From DSQK01 sp964550175 (GTDB lineage: Archaea; Nanobdellota; Nanobdellia; Woesearchaeales; ARS49), in assembly GCA_964550175.1 (NCBI GenBank), contig CAZJXP010000001.1, positions 372,001 through 436,000 on the forward strand: a DNA stretch of 64,000 nucleotides, given 5' to 3'. This document shows positions 32,283 to 41,309 of the stretch, in pieces; positions within the stretch are counted from its first letter, which is position 1, and the number at the start of each line of letters is the position of its first letter. The position numbers and the translations under genes were made by a program. Below the pieces are notes generated by a model. That model saw only the letters and a program-made list of their open reading frames with translations, made no database searches and was not told the origin of the DNA.

Positions 32283-33218
32283 ATGAAAGCGAACAAACTA
32301 TTCAGCATCGTTTCGTTGATGCTCTTCGCAGTTTTGGCGGCAAGCGCAGTTATCGCAGTGCCGACCATCGACCGCGTCGAAGTCGACGACACGCAATTGA
32401 GCCAGAACCAAGTCAACTACCTGTCTGTCGAAACCGGCAGCCAAGTCACCGTTGATGTTTGGTTGACCTCGAATGAAGACAACGACAACATCCGTGTCGA
32501 AGCCTTCATCACGGGCAGCGACGACAACGACGATGTCTCAGCGAAGACCTCATTGTTCAGCGTCGAAGACAACGCATCGTACAAGAAGAGCTTGACGTTG
32601 ACCTTGCCTCAGACCGCAGACGAAGACCGCTACAGCTTGCGAATCATCGTTTCGGACCGAAACGGCCAGGAAACCGTCCAGAACTACAACCTCGTCTTTG
32701 ACGAACCGCGACACGAATTGGACATCCAAGACGTGACCTTCTACCCGTTCAGCAACGTTCAGGCGGGCCAAGCCCTCTTGACCTCTGTCCGATTGGAAAA
32801 CTTCGGCCAGAAGGACGAACAGGACGTCAAGGTTCAAGTCAGCATCCCTGAGTTGGGCATCAGCGCATCAGACTACATCAACGAGATCGAATCTGACGAC
32901 GAAGAGTCCACCGAAGAGATGTACATGCGAATCCCGGCATCTGCCAAGAGCGGCACCTACCAGGTCAAGATCGACGCATGGTACAACGACGGCCACGACA
33001 GCATCAGCAAGGTCATGACGATTGACGTCGAAGCCTTGCCGGTTGTCGCAGCCCCTGTTGTTGTGACTACTCCGGTTACTCCGGTCACCCCGGTTGTCGC
33101 TGAGAAGAGTATGCTGCGAAGCGTCCTCGAGGGAGTCCTCCTCGTCCTCGTGGGCCTCCTTGTGATCGTCGCGATCATCTTGGGCGTCAGCAAGTTGTCC
33201 AGCAAAGACGACGAATAA
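32283..33218 (+). CDS. Membrane-anchored surface protein with beta-sandwich repeats
   Basis: It has 311 residues: signal peptide (about 1-25, ending VIA), two CARDB/fibronectin-like beta domains (about 27-135 and 140-245, with NVQAGQALLTSVRLENFG), a Val/Thr/Pro linker, and a TM helix (about 280-302) before KDDE. Strong codon bias, a Shine-Dalgarno and a long T-rich terminator suggest a major surface protein, possibly part of the S-layer. The exact role is inferred. Confidence 0.8.
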   Translation: MKANKLFSIVSLMLFAVLAASAVIAVPTIDRVEVDDTQLSQNQVNYLSVETGSQVTVDVWLTSNEDNDNIRVEAFITGSDDNDDVSAKTSLFSVEDNASYKKSLTLTLPQTADEDRYSLRIIVSDRNGQETVQNYNLVFDEPRHELDIQDVTFYPFSNVQAGQALLTSVRLENFGQKDEQDVKVQVSIPELGISASDYINEIESDDEESTEEMYMRIPASAKSGTYQVKIDAWYNDGHDSISKVMTIDVEALPVVAAPVVVTTPVTPVTPVVAEKSMLRSVLEGVLLVLVGLLVIVAIILGVSKLSSKDDE

Positions 33219-33221
33219 GCA

Positions 33222-33256
33222 CATCTTCTTTTTTCTTTTTTTTCTTTATTTTTTCG
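33222..33256 (+). terminator. Long poly-T terminator
   Basis: About 35 bases, mostly T, follow the surface-protein stop, including tracts of six and seven T. This is the strongest terminator-like tract in the window. Confidence 0.75.
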
Positions 33257-33297
33257 ATATCAATTTGAACTACCTAGCGCCAGCGGGAGAGTTGGGA

Positions 33298-34098
33298 ATG
33301 AAGACCATGGCACAAGACTACCAAACGCCCCGCCCGTGCACCCATGATGATGTCGGAATCATCGAACGACTCATCAAAACAGTCGCCAAACGCTTCCCTG
33401 AGGCCTATGACAAGTTCTCCAGCGAAGACCTTACTGAAGTCGAGAACGGCCTGCGTCTCGATCCATTCCGACTCGAATTCAACCCAGTCTTCAAGTTCGC
33501 GTACGAAGAAGGCCGCGCAGGGAACGAATACTCCGATCGAGTCTTCGCCCTGATGATGACTAAAGGCTCATCCGTAGAAGGCAACATCAATGGGCGTATC
33601 GCCGGAATCGTCGCCGGACATAGCTTGACATCGCTCGTCACTCTCGCTGAGACGGACCGCAAATTCGAATCACACTACTACCCGAAGCTCGGCGAATGGT
33701 ATCCGGAGCACGAACGCAAAGACTCAAAAGGAGTCCCGCAAAACAACCTGTTCTACCTGCGACAGCTCATCGCCCACCCCAATTATCCTGATGCGTTAGA
33801 ACCGATGTATTCCTGGCTCAAGACGCGCGTCCACGCGCTCGGCTACAAAGGCATCGTCGCGGGCGCGCACCCGAAGAACACTGCCTTAAAGCACCTGCTC
33901 GAGAACCACGGCTACGCCTTGGATCACCGAAACAAAGCCGGAACTTGGAACTACTTCCTCAAGAAGAAAGGCAGCGGAATACTGCCCGCCATCACCATCA
34001 CCGAAGACGCTCCGACCCAGAAAAAAGCCGAGCGCACCCCAACGCCGCCGCCGATGGAACGCCCCACGCAGAAGCTTGAAGATTTCTATCACGATTAA
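33298..34098 (+). CDS. GNAT-fold acetyltransferase-like protein
   Basis: It has 266 residues if started at ATG 33298, which has GGGAG ten bases upstream; a TTG at 33265 is the alternative. The order NGRIAGIVAG, FYLRQLIAHPNYPDALEPM, GYKGIVAGAHPKNTALKHLL, GYALDHR fits a GNAT fold. A proline-rich low-complexity tail (about 235-266) follows. Substrate unknown. Confidence 0.65.
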   Translation: MKTMAQDYQTPRPCTHDDVGIIERLIKTVAKRFPEAYDKFSSEDLTEVENGLRLDPFRLEFNPVFKFAYEEGRAGNEYSDRVFALMMTKGSSVEGNINGRIAGIVAGHSLTSLVTLAETDRKFESHYYPKLGEWYPEHERKDSKGVPQNNLFYLRQLIAHPNYPDALEPMYSWLKTRVHALGYKGIVAGAHPKNTALKHLLENHGYALDHRNKAGTWNYFLKKKGSGILPAITITEDAPTQKKAERTPTPPPMERPTQKLEDFYHD

Positions 34099-34141
34099 CG
34101 TCTAAGCAACATTTAAAAACAGCCTTCTTTCTTAGTCAGGC

Positions 34142-36673
34142 ATGGTGTTGAGCGACAAGGAGGCGAAAGTCCAGCTGAAGGCGATGACCGCCAAGCAGCC
34201 CGAGAAGTTCTACGCTACGGGCGTGTTAAAAGAAGAAGGATTCGCGCGCAAGCACTGCACCAAGTGCCAGCGCTGGTTCTGGACCACGACGAACGCGGAC
34301 ATCTGCGGCGACCCCTCCTGTTCGGGCGGGTTCCGATTCATCGGCAACTCTCCTGCGAAATACCAATTAGACTACGTGCAAACGTGGCAGAAGTTTGCCA
34401 AACTCTTCAAGTCGTGGGGCTACACTCCGATTAAAAGATATCCTGTGGTTGCCAGATGGCGACAAGACACTGATTTTGTCCAAGCCTCCATCTACGACTT
34501 CCAGCCGTATGTCGTCACGGGCGAAGTTGCCCCGCCGGCGAACCCCTTGGTCGTTCCGCAATTCTGTCTGCGATTCAACGACATCGACAACGTCGGCATC
34601 ACGGGCGCGCACTACACCGGATTCGTAATGATCGGCCAGCACGCGTTCCAGCCGCCGGAAAAGTACGACCAGCCGAAATACTTCACGGACATCCATAATT
34701 GGCTCAAGCAAGGGATCGGGCTGAAGAACGACGACATCACCTACCACGAAGACGCCTGGGCCGGCGGCGGAAACTCCGGACCGTCAATGGAATTCTTTTC
34801 CGCCGGACTTGAGTTAGGAAACCAAGTCTACATGAGCTACACGAACACAGATGCAGGCTTCAAGCCATTGCCGCTCAAAGTTTTGGACATGGGCATGGGG
34901 CACGAGCGCAACGCCTGGTTCTCGCAAGGCCGAAGCACCAGCTACGAGACGACCTTTCCCGATGTCATCAAGCATCTGCGCAAAGCGACCAGCGTCGACA
35001 TGGACGAAGACCTCATGGGACGATTCCTGCCGTTTGCTTCTTACTTGAACACCGACGAAACCGACGACTTGAATGGCCAGTGGCAACGGATAGCGGACGA
35101 AATCGGCGAAGACAAGGACAATCTCAAGGAGCACGTCCTTCCGCAGGCGGCGCTGTATTCCGTTGCGGAACACACAAGGTCATTATTGGTCGCGTTGGCA
35201 GACGGCGCACTACCGTCGAACGTCGGCGGAATGTACAACCTCCGAGTCATTCTCCGGCGAGCGTTGCAGTTCATCGACAAATACCACTGGAACGTCAATC
35301 TAACGGACATCGCGTCCTGGCACGCGGACTACCTGAAGCCGCTGTTCCCCGAATTGAAAGAACACCTGAACGAAGTCCACCAAATCCTTGACGTCGAGAA
35401 AGCCCGCTACGACGCGACCAAGCAGAAGATGGCGCAGCTCGTTGCACGAGTATTGGACAAAGAATTAACCACGAACGACTTAGTCGAGCTTTACGACAAC
35501 CAAGGGATCTCTCCTGACTTGCTGGTTGAAGAAGCGAAGAAGCAAGGCAAGAAAATCGCCGTGCCGGACAACTTCTTCGCCATCGTCGCGAGCAAGCACG
35601 AAAAGAAAGAACAAGAACACGCCACCGTGCGCGAAGAGAAGCTTCCGCTTGACGGCGTGGCGGAAACAAAAGCCCACTACTACGACGACTGGGCAAAAGT
35701 CAATTTCAAGGCAAAAGTCATCAAAGTCCTTTCGTCAAAACACGTCGTTCTTGACGAGACGTACTTTTACCCCACCTCGGGCGGACAACTGCACGACATC
35801 GGCACGTTAAACGGCCACAATGTCGTCGATGTGTTCAAGCAAGGCGGCGTCATAGTGCACACGCTCGAACAGCCGACCGACTTGCAGTCCGGCGAAGACG
35901 TCGAAGGCAAGATTGACTTCGAACGGCGCAAACAATTGGCGCAGCACCACACGGCCACGCACATCATCAACGCGGCGGCGCGACGCGTATTAGGCAACCA
36001 CATCAACCAGGCGTCCGCGAAGAAAGACTTGGACAAGGCGCACATAGATTTGACCCACTTCCAATTATTGACGCCGGAAGAAGTCATGAAAATCGAGAAC
36101 GAAGCGAACAAGATTGTGAAAGAAGACATCCACACGCACTTGAAATTCATCCCCCGAACCGATGCGGAGCAGGCGTTCGGCATGGGCATCTACCAAGGCG
36201 GGGCCGTGCCGGGAAGGATCCTCCGCATCGTGCAAATCCCTGAAGTTGACGTTGAGGCTTGCGGCGGAACGCACTTGCATTCCACAAAAGAAGCCGGACA
36301 CATCAAGATTTTGAAAGTCTCTAAAGTAAAAGATGGAGTTGTTCGACTCACATTTGTCGCTGGCAAAGCTGCAGACAACATCGAAGCGGAAGAAGGACGC
36401 AAATTGACCGAATTGGCGACGTTCCTCGGCTGCCTGAAGACTCAAGTGGTTCCTCGCGTCGAAGAAATCTTCGACAAATGGAAGAAGTGCCGCAAGGCGT
36501 TCCAGTCCCAGAAACCGATGGAGCCAGACTGGTTCCGATTCGTTTCCTCTGGAACGTCCGAAGGCGACCACGTCGCGCAAGCCGCGGCTGTATTGCAGAC
36601 GCAGCCCGAGAACATCATCAAGACGCTGCAGCGATTCATGAACGAGATCATGGAATGGAAGGGGAAGAAATAA
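34142..36673 (+). CDS. alaS: Alanyl-tRNA synthetase, archaeal type
   Basis: It has 843 residues: an N-terminal zinc site of archaeal type (CTKCQRW...CGDPSC), class II catalytic core with GGGNSGPSMEFF, and the editing domain with HHTATH (about 602-607) and CGGTH (about 706-710). The C-terminal dimerisation domain is shorter than in most archaea (about 900). A TATA (ATTTAAAAAC) lies about 25-30 bp upstream. Confidence 0.97.
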   Translation: MVLSDKEAKVQLKAMTAKQPEKFYATGVLKEEGFARKHCTKCQRWFWTTTNADICGDPSCSGGFRFIGNSPAKYQLDYVQTWQKFAKLFKSWGYTPIKRYPVVARWRQDTDFVQASIYDFQPYVVTGEVAPPANPLVVPQFCLRFNDIDNVGITGAHYTGFVMIGQHAFQPPEKYDQPKYFTDIHNWLKQGIGLKNDDITYHEDAWAGGGNSGPSMEFFSAGLELGNQVYMSYTNTDAGFKPLPLKVLDMGMGHERNAWFSQGRSTSYETTFPDVIKHLRKATSVDMDEDLMGRFLPFASYLNTDETDDLNGQWQRIADEIGEDKDNLKEHVLPQAALYSVAEHTRSLLVALADGALPSNVGGMYNLRVILRRALQFIDKYHWNVNLTDIASWHADYLKPLFPELKEHLNEVHQILDVEKARYDATKQKMAQLVARVLDKELTTNDLVELYDNQGISPDLLVEEAKKQGKKIAVPDNFFAIVASKHEKKEQEHATVREEKLPLDGVAETKAHYYDDWAKVNFKAKVIKVLSSKHVVLDETYFYPTSGGQLHDIGTLNGHNVVDVFKQGGVIVHTLEQPTDLQSGEDVEGKIDFERRKQLAQHHTATHIINAAARRVLGNHINQASAKKDLDKAHIDLTHFQLLTPEEVMKIENEANKIVKEDIHTHLKFIPRTDAEQAFGMGIYQGGAVPGRILRIVQIPEVDVEACGGTHLHSTKEAGHIKILKVSKVKDGVVRLTFVAGKAADNIEAEEGRKLTELATFLGCLKTQVVPRVEEIFDKWKKCRKAFQSQKPMEPDWFRFVSSGTSEGDHVAQAAAVLQTQPENIIKTLQRFMNEIMEWKGKK

Positions 36674-36713
36674 TCACAACAATTCTTTTATAGCTTAAGA
36701 CTATTCACTCATT

Positions 36714-37109
36714 ATGTCACTAGACAACTTATGTCAAGACATCAAAGTAGGGCAATGCGTCGAGTTTGTGCTTGGAAAAAACCAGAAATATGTTGGATAC
36801 AGAGTTGCGGGTGACGGGTTCTATGTCAGTTCGCTATATCCCGCAGTAAATCCCATTCTAGTAAATCTTGCCAAAGGGACGCTCTTGGGTCACAAGATAA
36901 AATCATATTCGACATTGCCAAAAACAATTAAATTGGTTGAAACGCGAGCAAATAAAGATGAGGATTGGCCCATCTCAGATCATCCATTCGTGTTCTCCGA
37001 TTCAATGTCACGGGAACTTGAAGAAGACCGACAAAAAGCCAATGATCGAGAAGAACGACGCAAAAGAAACGAAGATGAACACGGAATCTTGGGCGATGAG
37101 GATTCCTAA
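36714..37109 (+). CDS. Hypothetical protein with charged tail
   Basis: It has 131 residues: a beta-rich first half (VGQCVEFVLGKNQKYVGYRV) and a highly charged tail (residues 90-131, many Glu, Asp, Arg). Codon use is clearly more AT-rich than its neighbours (AATAAAGATG, AAAAACAATTAAATTG), a sign of recent arrival. A TATA (CTTTTATAGC) lies about 25 bp upstream. Unknown function. Confidence 0.65.
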   Translation: MSLDNLCQDIKVGQCVEFVLGKNQKYVGYRVAGDGFYVSSLYPAVNPILVNLAKGTLLGHKIKSYSTLPKTIKLVETRANKDEDWPISDHPFVFSDSMSRELEEDRQKANDREERRKRNEDEHGILGDEDS

Positions 37110-38317
37110 AACGCCATAAGCATCTTCTGCGTTTTCCTTTCTTTCAACAGCTTGCTTTCAGGCAACAATTTGTCCAAATCAAACCCGAACTTGTTCTTCG
37201 CCAGATGCTTCGCGTACGTGAGCATAAGTTTCTCGTCGGAAAAGACGACCGGCTTCGAATTCATCGCCTTGCGCGTGGCTTCGCGCGTGACCCAGACACC
37301 GAGAGGCATCGTGTAGTCGTCCGTGATAAACCTAAGAACAAGCACGCCCGCTTGCCGCTTCAGTTCCCGCATCTTCTCCGCGATCGCCAACCGCACCGTG
37401 TAGTACCCGCCGGCCGTTTCATTCGCGTAGTCCTTGCGGCCGAACACGTTCTCGAAATCCGTGCTCCACCGGCCGTGGCCGCTCCAGTCCCCTTTTAGTC
37501 CGGTACGAACGCTCATCTCAAACAATTCGTACGAGAACGGCTGCGGGAAGCACAAAATAAGATAGTGATTGCCGAGATAGTTCCCGAAGTACGCCCGATG
37601 CTCCAAAAAATCCTTGTCCTTAACCTCATCGAGCACATGCTTGCCGAGCATGTCGTCCGTCGCGGTGATGCTCCAGCGCGTCGGAACGAGCTTGCGGTTC
37701 TCCTCAAGCCCGAGCGTGCCGACGCTCAACATCCGCATCAGGAAAGTCTCGTCGAAATGATGCTCATAGAGGTCAAGCACGGCGTCTTTCGCCTTCAAAT
37801 CGGTCGCGTCGAACGCCCGCTGCACGCGCGTGTGAATATTCGGATTAGACGTAAGCTCCACCTGCATCAACGAAGCAGTAGGACCCGTCGGCGCGGAATG
37901 CGTGTCCATATTCAGCCGAGTTTTCGGCGCGTTCTCCAGCGAAATGTCAACATCCACCGGCTTCGACGCAAGCGCGACTTCCTGCGCGACCTCGAGATAC
38001 TGATGCGGACGCTTGATGTTCATCGAAAACCGAGAATTCACCAAACCGCCGCGCAACTGCGCGACATCGGCGATGCCAAAATCCGCAGCCGCCCATGCTT
38101 TCGGCGCGTCATAGTTCGACGCGTCCTCCACGCCCGGCGGAGCGAGAATGCCCACGTTCACGGAAGGATAGCCGTAATGCCCGACAAACGGAGCCGGAGC
38201 GTTTCCGGAGAAGTCCTTTGCCGTGAAATGCTGCGCCCGCATGAACGACTGCGCCTTCAAGTACATCGGACAGCTTTCGCTGCCATGCAGGCCCTTGCAG
38301 TACGTGCACAATTTCAT
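37106..38317 (-). CDS. nreA: NreA-type DNA repair protein with PCNA-binding tail
   Basis: It has 403 residues starting MKLCTYCKGLHGSESCPM, a zinc-binding N-terminus of the archaeal Nre family. The final seven residues QKMLMAF (397-403) match the PCNA-interaction box QxxLxxF. Nre proteins act in DNA-damage response with PCNA in haloarchaea and relatives. The start is fixed by the TATA at 38340-38349; the longer frame to 38731 runs into the divergent dehydrogenase gene and is a shadow. Confidence 0.85.
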   Translation of the reverse strand: MKLCTYCKGLHGSESCPMYLKAQSFMRAQHFTAKDFSGNAPAPFVGHYGYPSVNVGILAPPGVEDASNYDAPKAWAAADFGIADVAQLRGGLVNSRFSMNIKRPHQYLEVAQEVALASKPVDVDISLENAPKTRLNMDTHSAPTGPTASLMQVELTSNPNIHTRVQRAFDATDLKAKDAVLDLYEHHFDETFLMRMLSVGTLGLEENRKLVPTRWSITATDDMLGKHVLDEVKDKDFLEHRAYFGNYLGNHYLILCFPQPFSYELFEMSVRTGLKGDWSGHGRWSTDFENVFGRKDYANETAGGYYTVRLAIAEKMRELKRQAGVLVLRFITDDYTMPLGVWVTREATRKAMNSKPVVFSDEKLMLTYAKHLAKNKFGFDLDKLLPESKLLKERKTQKMLMAF

Positions 38318-38339
38318 ATAAGGATTCCATGCCCACAAA

Positions 38340-38349
38340 CTATTTAAGC
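38340..38349. promoter_or_regulatory. Shared TATA region for two divergent leaderless genes
   Basis: CTATTTAAGC lies 23 bp from the nreA start on the minus strand and 22 bp from the dehydrogenase start on the plus strand. TTTAA can serve both directions; both mRNAs would be leaderless. Confidence 0.65.
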
Positions 38350-38371
38350 AATTTGGGCGCGTGTCCAGTGC

Positions 38372-39130
38372 ATGAACGTAACCGTCATAGGATTGGGCGA
38401 AGTCGGCATCGAGACGTTCAAAGAGCTCCACAAACGAATAAAAGTCACTGGCGTCGACATCAACGAAGAACGGCTTGCGCAATTCCGCAAGGAAGGCTAC
38501 GACGTCAGCAACACGGTCCAGCCGGCCGATGTCTACATCATCGCGGTCTACACCACGGACCAAGTATTGAGCGTCCTCAACTCGCTCGACAACGCAAACA
38601 AGCCGCTCATCATCATCGAGTCCACGGTCGACCCGCACGCGTGCGACACGTTCAAACAATGGGCGATCAAGCACAACGCGGACCTTGTGCTGTTCCCGCA
38701 CCGGTTCAACCCGAACGACCCGGCGCACCACGTGTTCAACCTCAACCGCATCATCGGCGGCGTAACTCCCAAAGCGGTCGACCGCGCAATCGCGTTCTAC
38801 TCCCCGTTCATGAAAGCCGAGCTCAGAGTCGTGCCGTTCGAAATCGCCGGACTATCCAAGGTTGCTGAAAACGCCTACCGATTCATGGAAATCGCGCTCG
38901 CGCAGGAATTAAAGCGCAGCTGCGAAGCGAAAGGAATCTCGTTCCCGGAACTCAGGCAGTCAATGAACACCAAATGGAACATCGACGTCAAAGAAGCACG
39001 CGACGGCATCGGCGGAAAGTGCCTACCCAAGGACATGGCGTTGTTCGCGCACTATTTCGGCGACAATCCGCTGTTCAAACAGCTCTTTGACTTGAACGAA
39101 TCATACAAGAAACGGTATTCCCAGAACTAG
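38372..39130 (+). CDS. Short UDP-sugar/GDP-mannose dehydrogenase-like protein
   Basis: It has the Rossmann NAD motif IGLGEVG (6-12), ESTVDP, LFPHRFNP, the central helix with KVAENAYRF and the catalytic-cysteine motif GIGGKCLPKD (Cys217). At 252 residues it lacks the entire C-terminal nucleotide-sugar domain of the family (usually about 430). Catalysis of a sugar-nucleotide oxidation is therefore uncertain; it may act on another substrate or with a partner. Confidence 0.8.
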   Translation: MNVTVIGLGEVGIETFKELHKRIKVTGVDINEERLAQFRKEGYDVSNTVQPADVYIIAVYTTDQVLSVLNSLDNANKPLIIIESTVDPHACDTFKQWAIKHNADLVLFPHRFNPNDPAHHVFNLNRIIGGVTPKAVDRAIAFYSPFMKAELRVVPFEIAGLSKVAENAYRFMEIALAQELKRSCEAKGISFPELRQSMNTKWNIDVKEARDGIGGKCLPKDMALFAHYFGDNPLFKQLFDLNESYKKRYSQN

Positions 39131-39294
39131 TTCTTCGCGCGCAGCAACTCGTGCATATGCTCGACGCTCACAAACGTCGGCTCGGCGTTCGGAGAACTTC
39201 TAAACTGCGAACAGGCGCGCTTATTCTCCCAGAAAAACCAGCATTTTTCCTTGAATATCTGGAAACTGTGGCAGTCCTTGCAAACGTCGCTCAT
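39127..39294 (-). CDS. Small Cys-rich protein, 55 residues
   Basis: The frame begins MSDVCKDCHSFQIFKEKCWF and ends HELLRAKN. CxxC (5, 8) with Cys18 and Cys28 suggests a small zinc or metal site. A TATA-like TTTTTAAATG on the minus strand lies about 20-30 bp upstream. It overlaps the dehydrogenase stop by four bases. Supported only by pattern and promoter. Confidence 0.55.
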   Translation of the reverse strand: MSDVCKDCHSFQIFKEKCWFFWENKRACSQFRSSPNAEPTFVSVEHMHELLRAKN

Positions 39295-39346
39295 AGACGA
39301 GAGTGGAACGCGAACATTTAAAAAGCTACTGGATGGCTAAATCGTC

Positions 39347-40390
39347 ATGAATATGCTCACAGAACCCGAGGTGCGCAAGCTCAAAGACGCCCTCGACAAC
39401 TGCCAGCGACCGTTCATTTTCTTCCACGACGACCCTGATGGGTTAGCAAGCTTCTTGCTTTTTTACCGCTACAAACGCGAAGGCAGAGGATACCCGCTCA
39501 AGGCCTATCCGCGCTTGACTGCGGCCCACGCCGAGAAGGTGCACGAGTACGGCGCGGACTACGTGTTCGTGCTGGACATCGCATTGGCCGACCAAGAATT
39601 CTTCGACGCGCTCAAAGGAATCCCGTGCATCTGGCTCGACCACCACGCGCCGCAGGAGCGCGAGAAGGTCGTGTACATCAACCCGCGATTGCGCGGCCAC
39701 AACGTTCCCACTCCCGTCGGCTGTTATCAAGTCGTGCAGCAAGATCTCTGGCTCGCGACCTTGGGAAGCATCGGAGACTGGTACCTGCCCGATTATGCTC
39801 AAGAGTTCCAGAAACAATATCCTGACTTGCTGCCTGAAATCTCAACCGTGGAAGAAGCTCTTTTCAACTCCCCTCTTGCGCCGTTAATCAAGCTTTTGTC
39901 GTTCAACCTCAAAGGCGCGACGAACGAAGTGATGCAGTCCATCAAAATCCTCACGCGCGTCGAAAGCCCGTACGAATTGCTCAATCGAGAAACTCCGCGA
40001 GCGCGTTATCTCGTCAAGAAATTCGAAAGCATCAACCAAATCTACGAGAAACTACTAATCGAAGCAGAAAAGAAAGTGACCGCGGATCCTTTGATCGTGT
40101 TCATCTATTCCGACGACACGCTTTCGCTCACGAAAGATTTAGCGAACGAAGTCCTGTACCGACACAACGACAAAATCATCGTTCTCGGTAGAGAAAAGTC
40201 CGGCGAAATGCGGTGCTCCTTACGTTCGGGCCCAAAGACTATTTTGTTGCCGTTATTGCAAAAAGCGCTCATCGGTGTCGAAGGCTACGGCGGCGGCCAC
40301 GAGCACGCGGTCGGAGCGGGCATCAAGAAAGAGGATTTCGTGCGATTCTTGGATAATTTGAGAAATGAACTCAAGGCGAGCCAGCGTTAG
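39347..40390 (+). CDS. DHH-family phosphoesterase
   Basis: It has 347 residues with FFHDDPDGLAS (His27, Asp29, Asp31), LDHHAP (98-103) and the DHHA1 motif GYGGGHEHAVGAG near residue 316. These are the motifs of RecJ/Cdc45-like and nano-RNase proteins. Archaeal members cut ssDNA or short oligonucleotides; which one is not clear. A TATA precedes it at about 39312-39322. Confidence 0.88.
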   Translation: MNMLTEPEVRKLKDALDNCQRPFIFFHDDPDGLASFLLFYRYKREGRGYPLKAYPRLTAAHAEKVHEYGADYVFVLDIALADQEFFDALKGIPCIWLDHHAPQEREKVVYINPRLRGHNVPTPVGCYQVVQQDLWLATLGSIGDWYLPDYAQEFQKQYPDLLPEISTVEEALFNSPLAPLIKLLSFNLKGATNEVMQSIKILTRVESPYELLNRETPRARYLVKKFESINQIYEKLLIEAEKKVTADPLIVFIYSDDTLSLTKDLANEVLYRHNDKIIVLGREKSGEMRCSLRSGPKTILLPLLQKALIGVEGYGGGHEHAVGAGIKKEDFVRFLDNLRNELKASQR

Positions 40391-40391
40391 A

Positions 40392-40399
40392 TTTATAAA
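40392..40399 (+). promoter_or_regulatory. TATA box of tRNA-Gly
   Basis: TTTATAAA lies 25-32 bp before the first base of tRNA-Gly, right after the DHH stop. Confidence 0.7.
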
Positions 40400-40423
40400 C
40401 GCCTCGACGACAATCAAGCATAG

Positions 40424-40494
40424 GCGCCTGTGGTTCAACGGTAGAATTGCTGCCTTCCAAGCAGTGGACACGGGTTCGACTCCCGTCGGGCGCA
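40424..40494 (+). tRNA. tRNA-Gly(UCC)
   Basis: The acceptor GCGCCTG pairs with CGGGCGC; the anticodon loop is CTTCCAA with anticodon TCC; the T arm is ACGGG-TTCGACT-CCCGT; the discriminator is A. No intron and no encoded CCA. Confidence 0.95.
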
Positions 40495-40528
40495 TACAAG
40501 TCTTCTTTCCCATTACGTTGGCTTCGCG

Positions 40529-40610
40529 CCGGCAGTTGTTGAGTTAGTGGCCCTATTTGAAACTCGATAAAAGCCTAAACGCTACGACAAAAATCGCCGG
40601 TAAAAAGTTT
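40529..40610 (+). repeat. Dispersed palindromic repeat, copy 8
   Basis: It begins CCGGCAGTTGTTGAGTTAG and ends CGACAAAAATCGCCGG then TAAAAAGTTT. CCGGC/GCCGG and GAGTT/AACTC can pair. It lies between tRNA-Gly and the PIG-L gene. Confidence 0.8.
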
Positions 40611-40667
40611 TTACGACGACGAAAACCTCTACAAACCTTTAAAAAGCTCTCGAGCATAACTTTTCCC

Positions 40668-41309
40668 ATGGCAGAAACCATCCTGTTCATCTGCGCCCAC
40701 AACGACGACCAGATTATCGGCGGCGGAGGGACGTTCGCGAAATACGCCAATGAAGGCAAAAATCTCAAAACAGTTATTTTCGCGTACGGCGAAAAAAGCC
40801 ATCCGCATTTGCAGGCAAAACACGTCGTAGCAATGCGCATCAAAGAAGCGCGCGAATCCGACAAAATTCTCGGCGGAAAAGGACTCATCTTTCTCGGAAT
40901 GAAAGAAGGCAAATTCATCAACGATTCTGAACGCATCAAGGAACAACTGCTCACAATCATCAAAAAAGAAAAACCGACGAAGATATTCACGCACAGCGTG
41001 GATGACTTTCATCCGGACCATCGCGCCGTGCACAAAATATTCACCGAGTTGATGGCAGAGCAAAAGCTTAAGTGTGAAGTTTATACGTTCGACGTTTGGA
41101 ATCCATTGAAGATCCTCAAGCGAAACGTGCCGAAACTGGTCGTCGACATAACGGACACGTTCGCGACGAAACTCAAAGCCTACGAGGCGCACGAAAGCCA
41201 AGTCAACCTGCCGGGCATGCTGCCGTTCCGGTTCCGCATGCGCATCGATGCCTGGCTCAATGGCTGGTCGAACCACTCACGATACGCAGAACTGTTCCAC
41301 AAACAATGA
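40668..41309 (+). CDS. PIG-L family deacetylase
   Basis: It has 213 residues with AHNDD (10-14; family form is HPDD or similar) and HPDHRAVH (about 113-120), zinc-binding motifs of N-acetylglucosamine de-N-acetylases such as PIG-L, MshB and BshB. Start 40668 is supported by the TATA CCTTTAAAAAG (about 40636-40646). It overlaps the next gene by four bases. Confidence 0.88.
   Translation: MAETILFICAHNDDQIIGGGGTFAKYANEGKNLKTVIFAYGEKSHPHLQAKHVVAMRIKEARESDKILGGKGLIFLGMKEGKFINDSERIKEQLLTIIKKEKPTKIFTHSVDDFHPDHRAVHKIFTELMAEQKLKCEVYTFDVWNPLKILKRNVPKLVVDITDTFATKLKAYEAHESQVNLPGMLPFRFRMRIDAWLNGWSNHSRYAELFHKQ

Noticed and set aside
38318..38731. Longer start for the NreA homologue
   Set aside because: The added 138 residues are antisense to the dehydrogenase gene and lie upstream of the TATA box and family N-terminus.
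39460..39475. CTTTTTTACCGC resembling the end of the dispersed repeat
   Set aside because: It lies inside the DHH phosphoesterase coding sequence, has one extra T and no matching core on either side, so it is a chance match.
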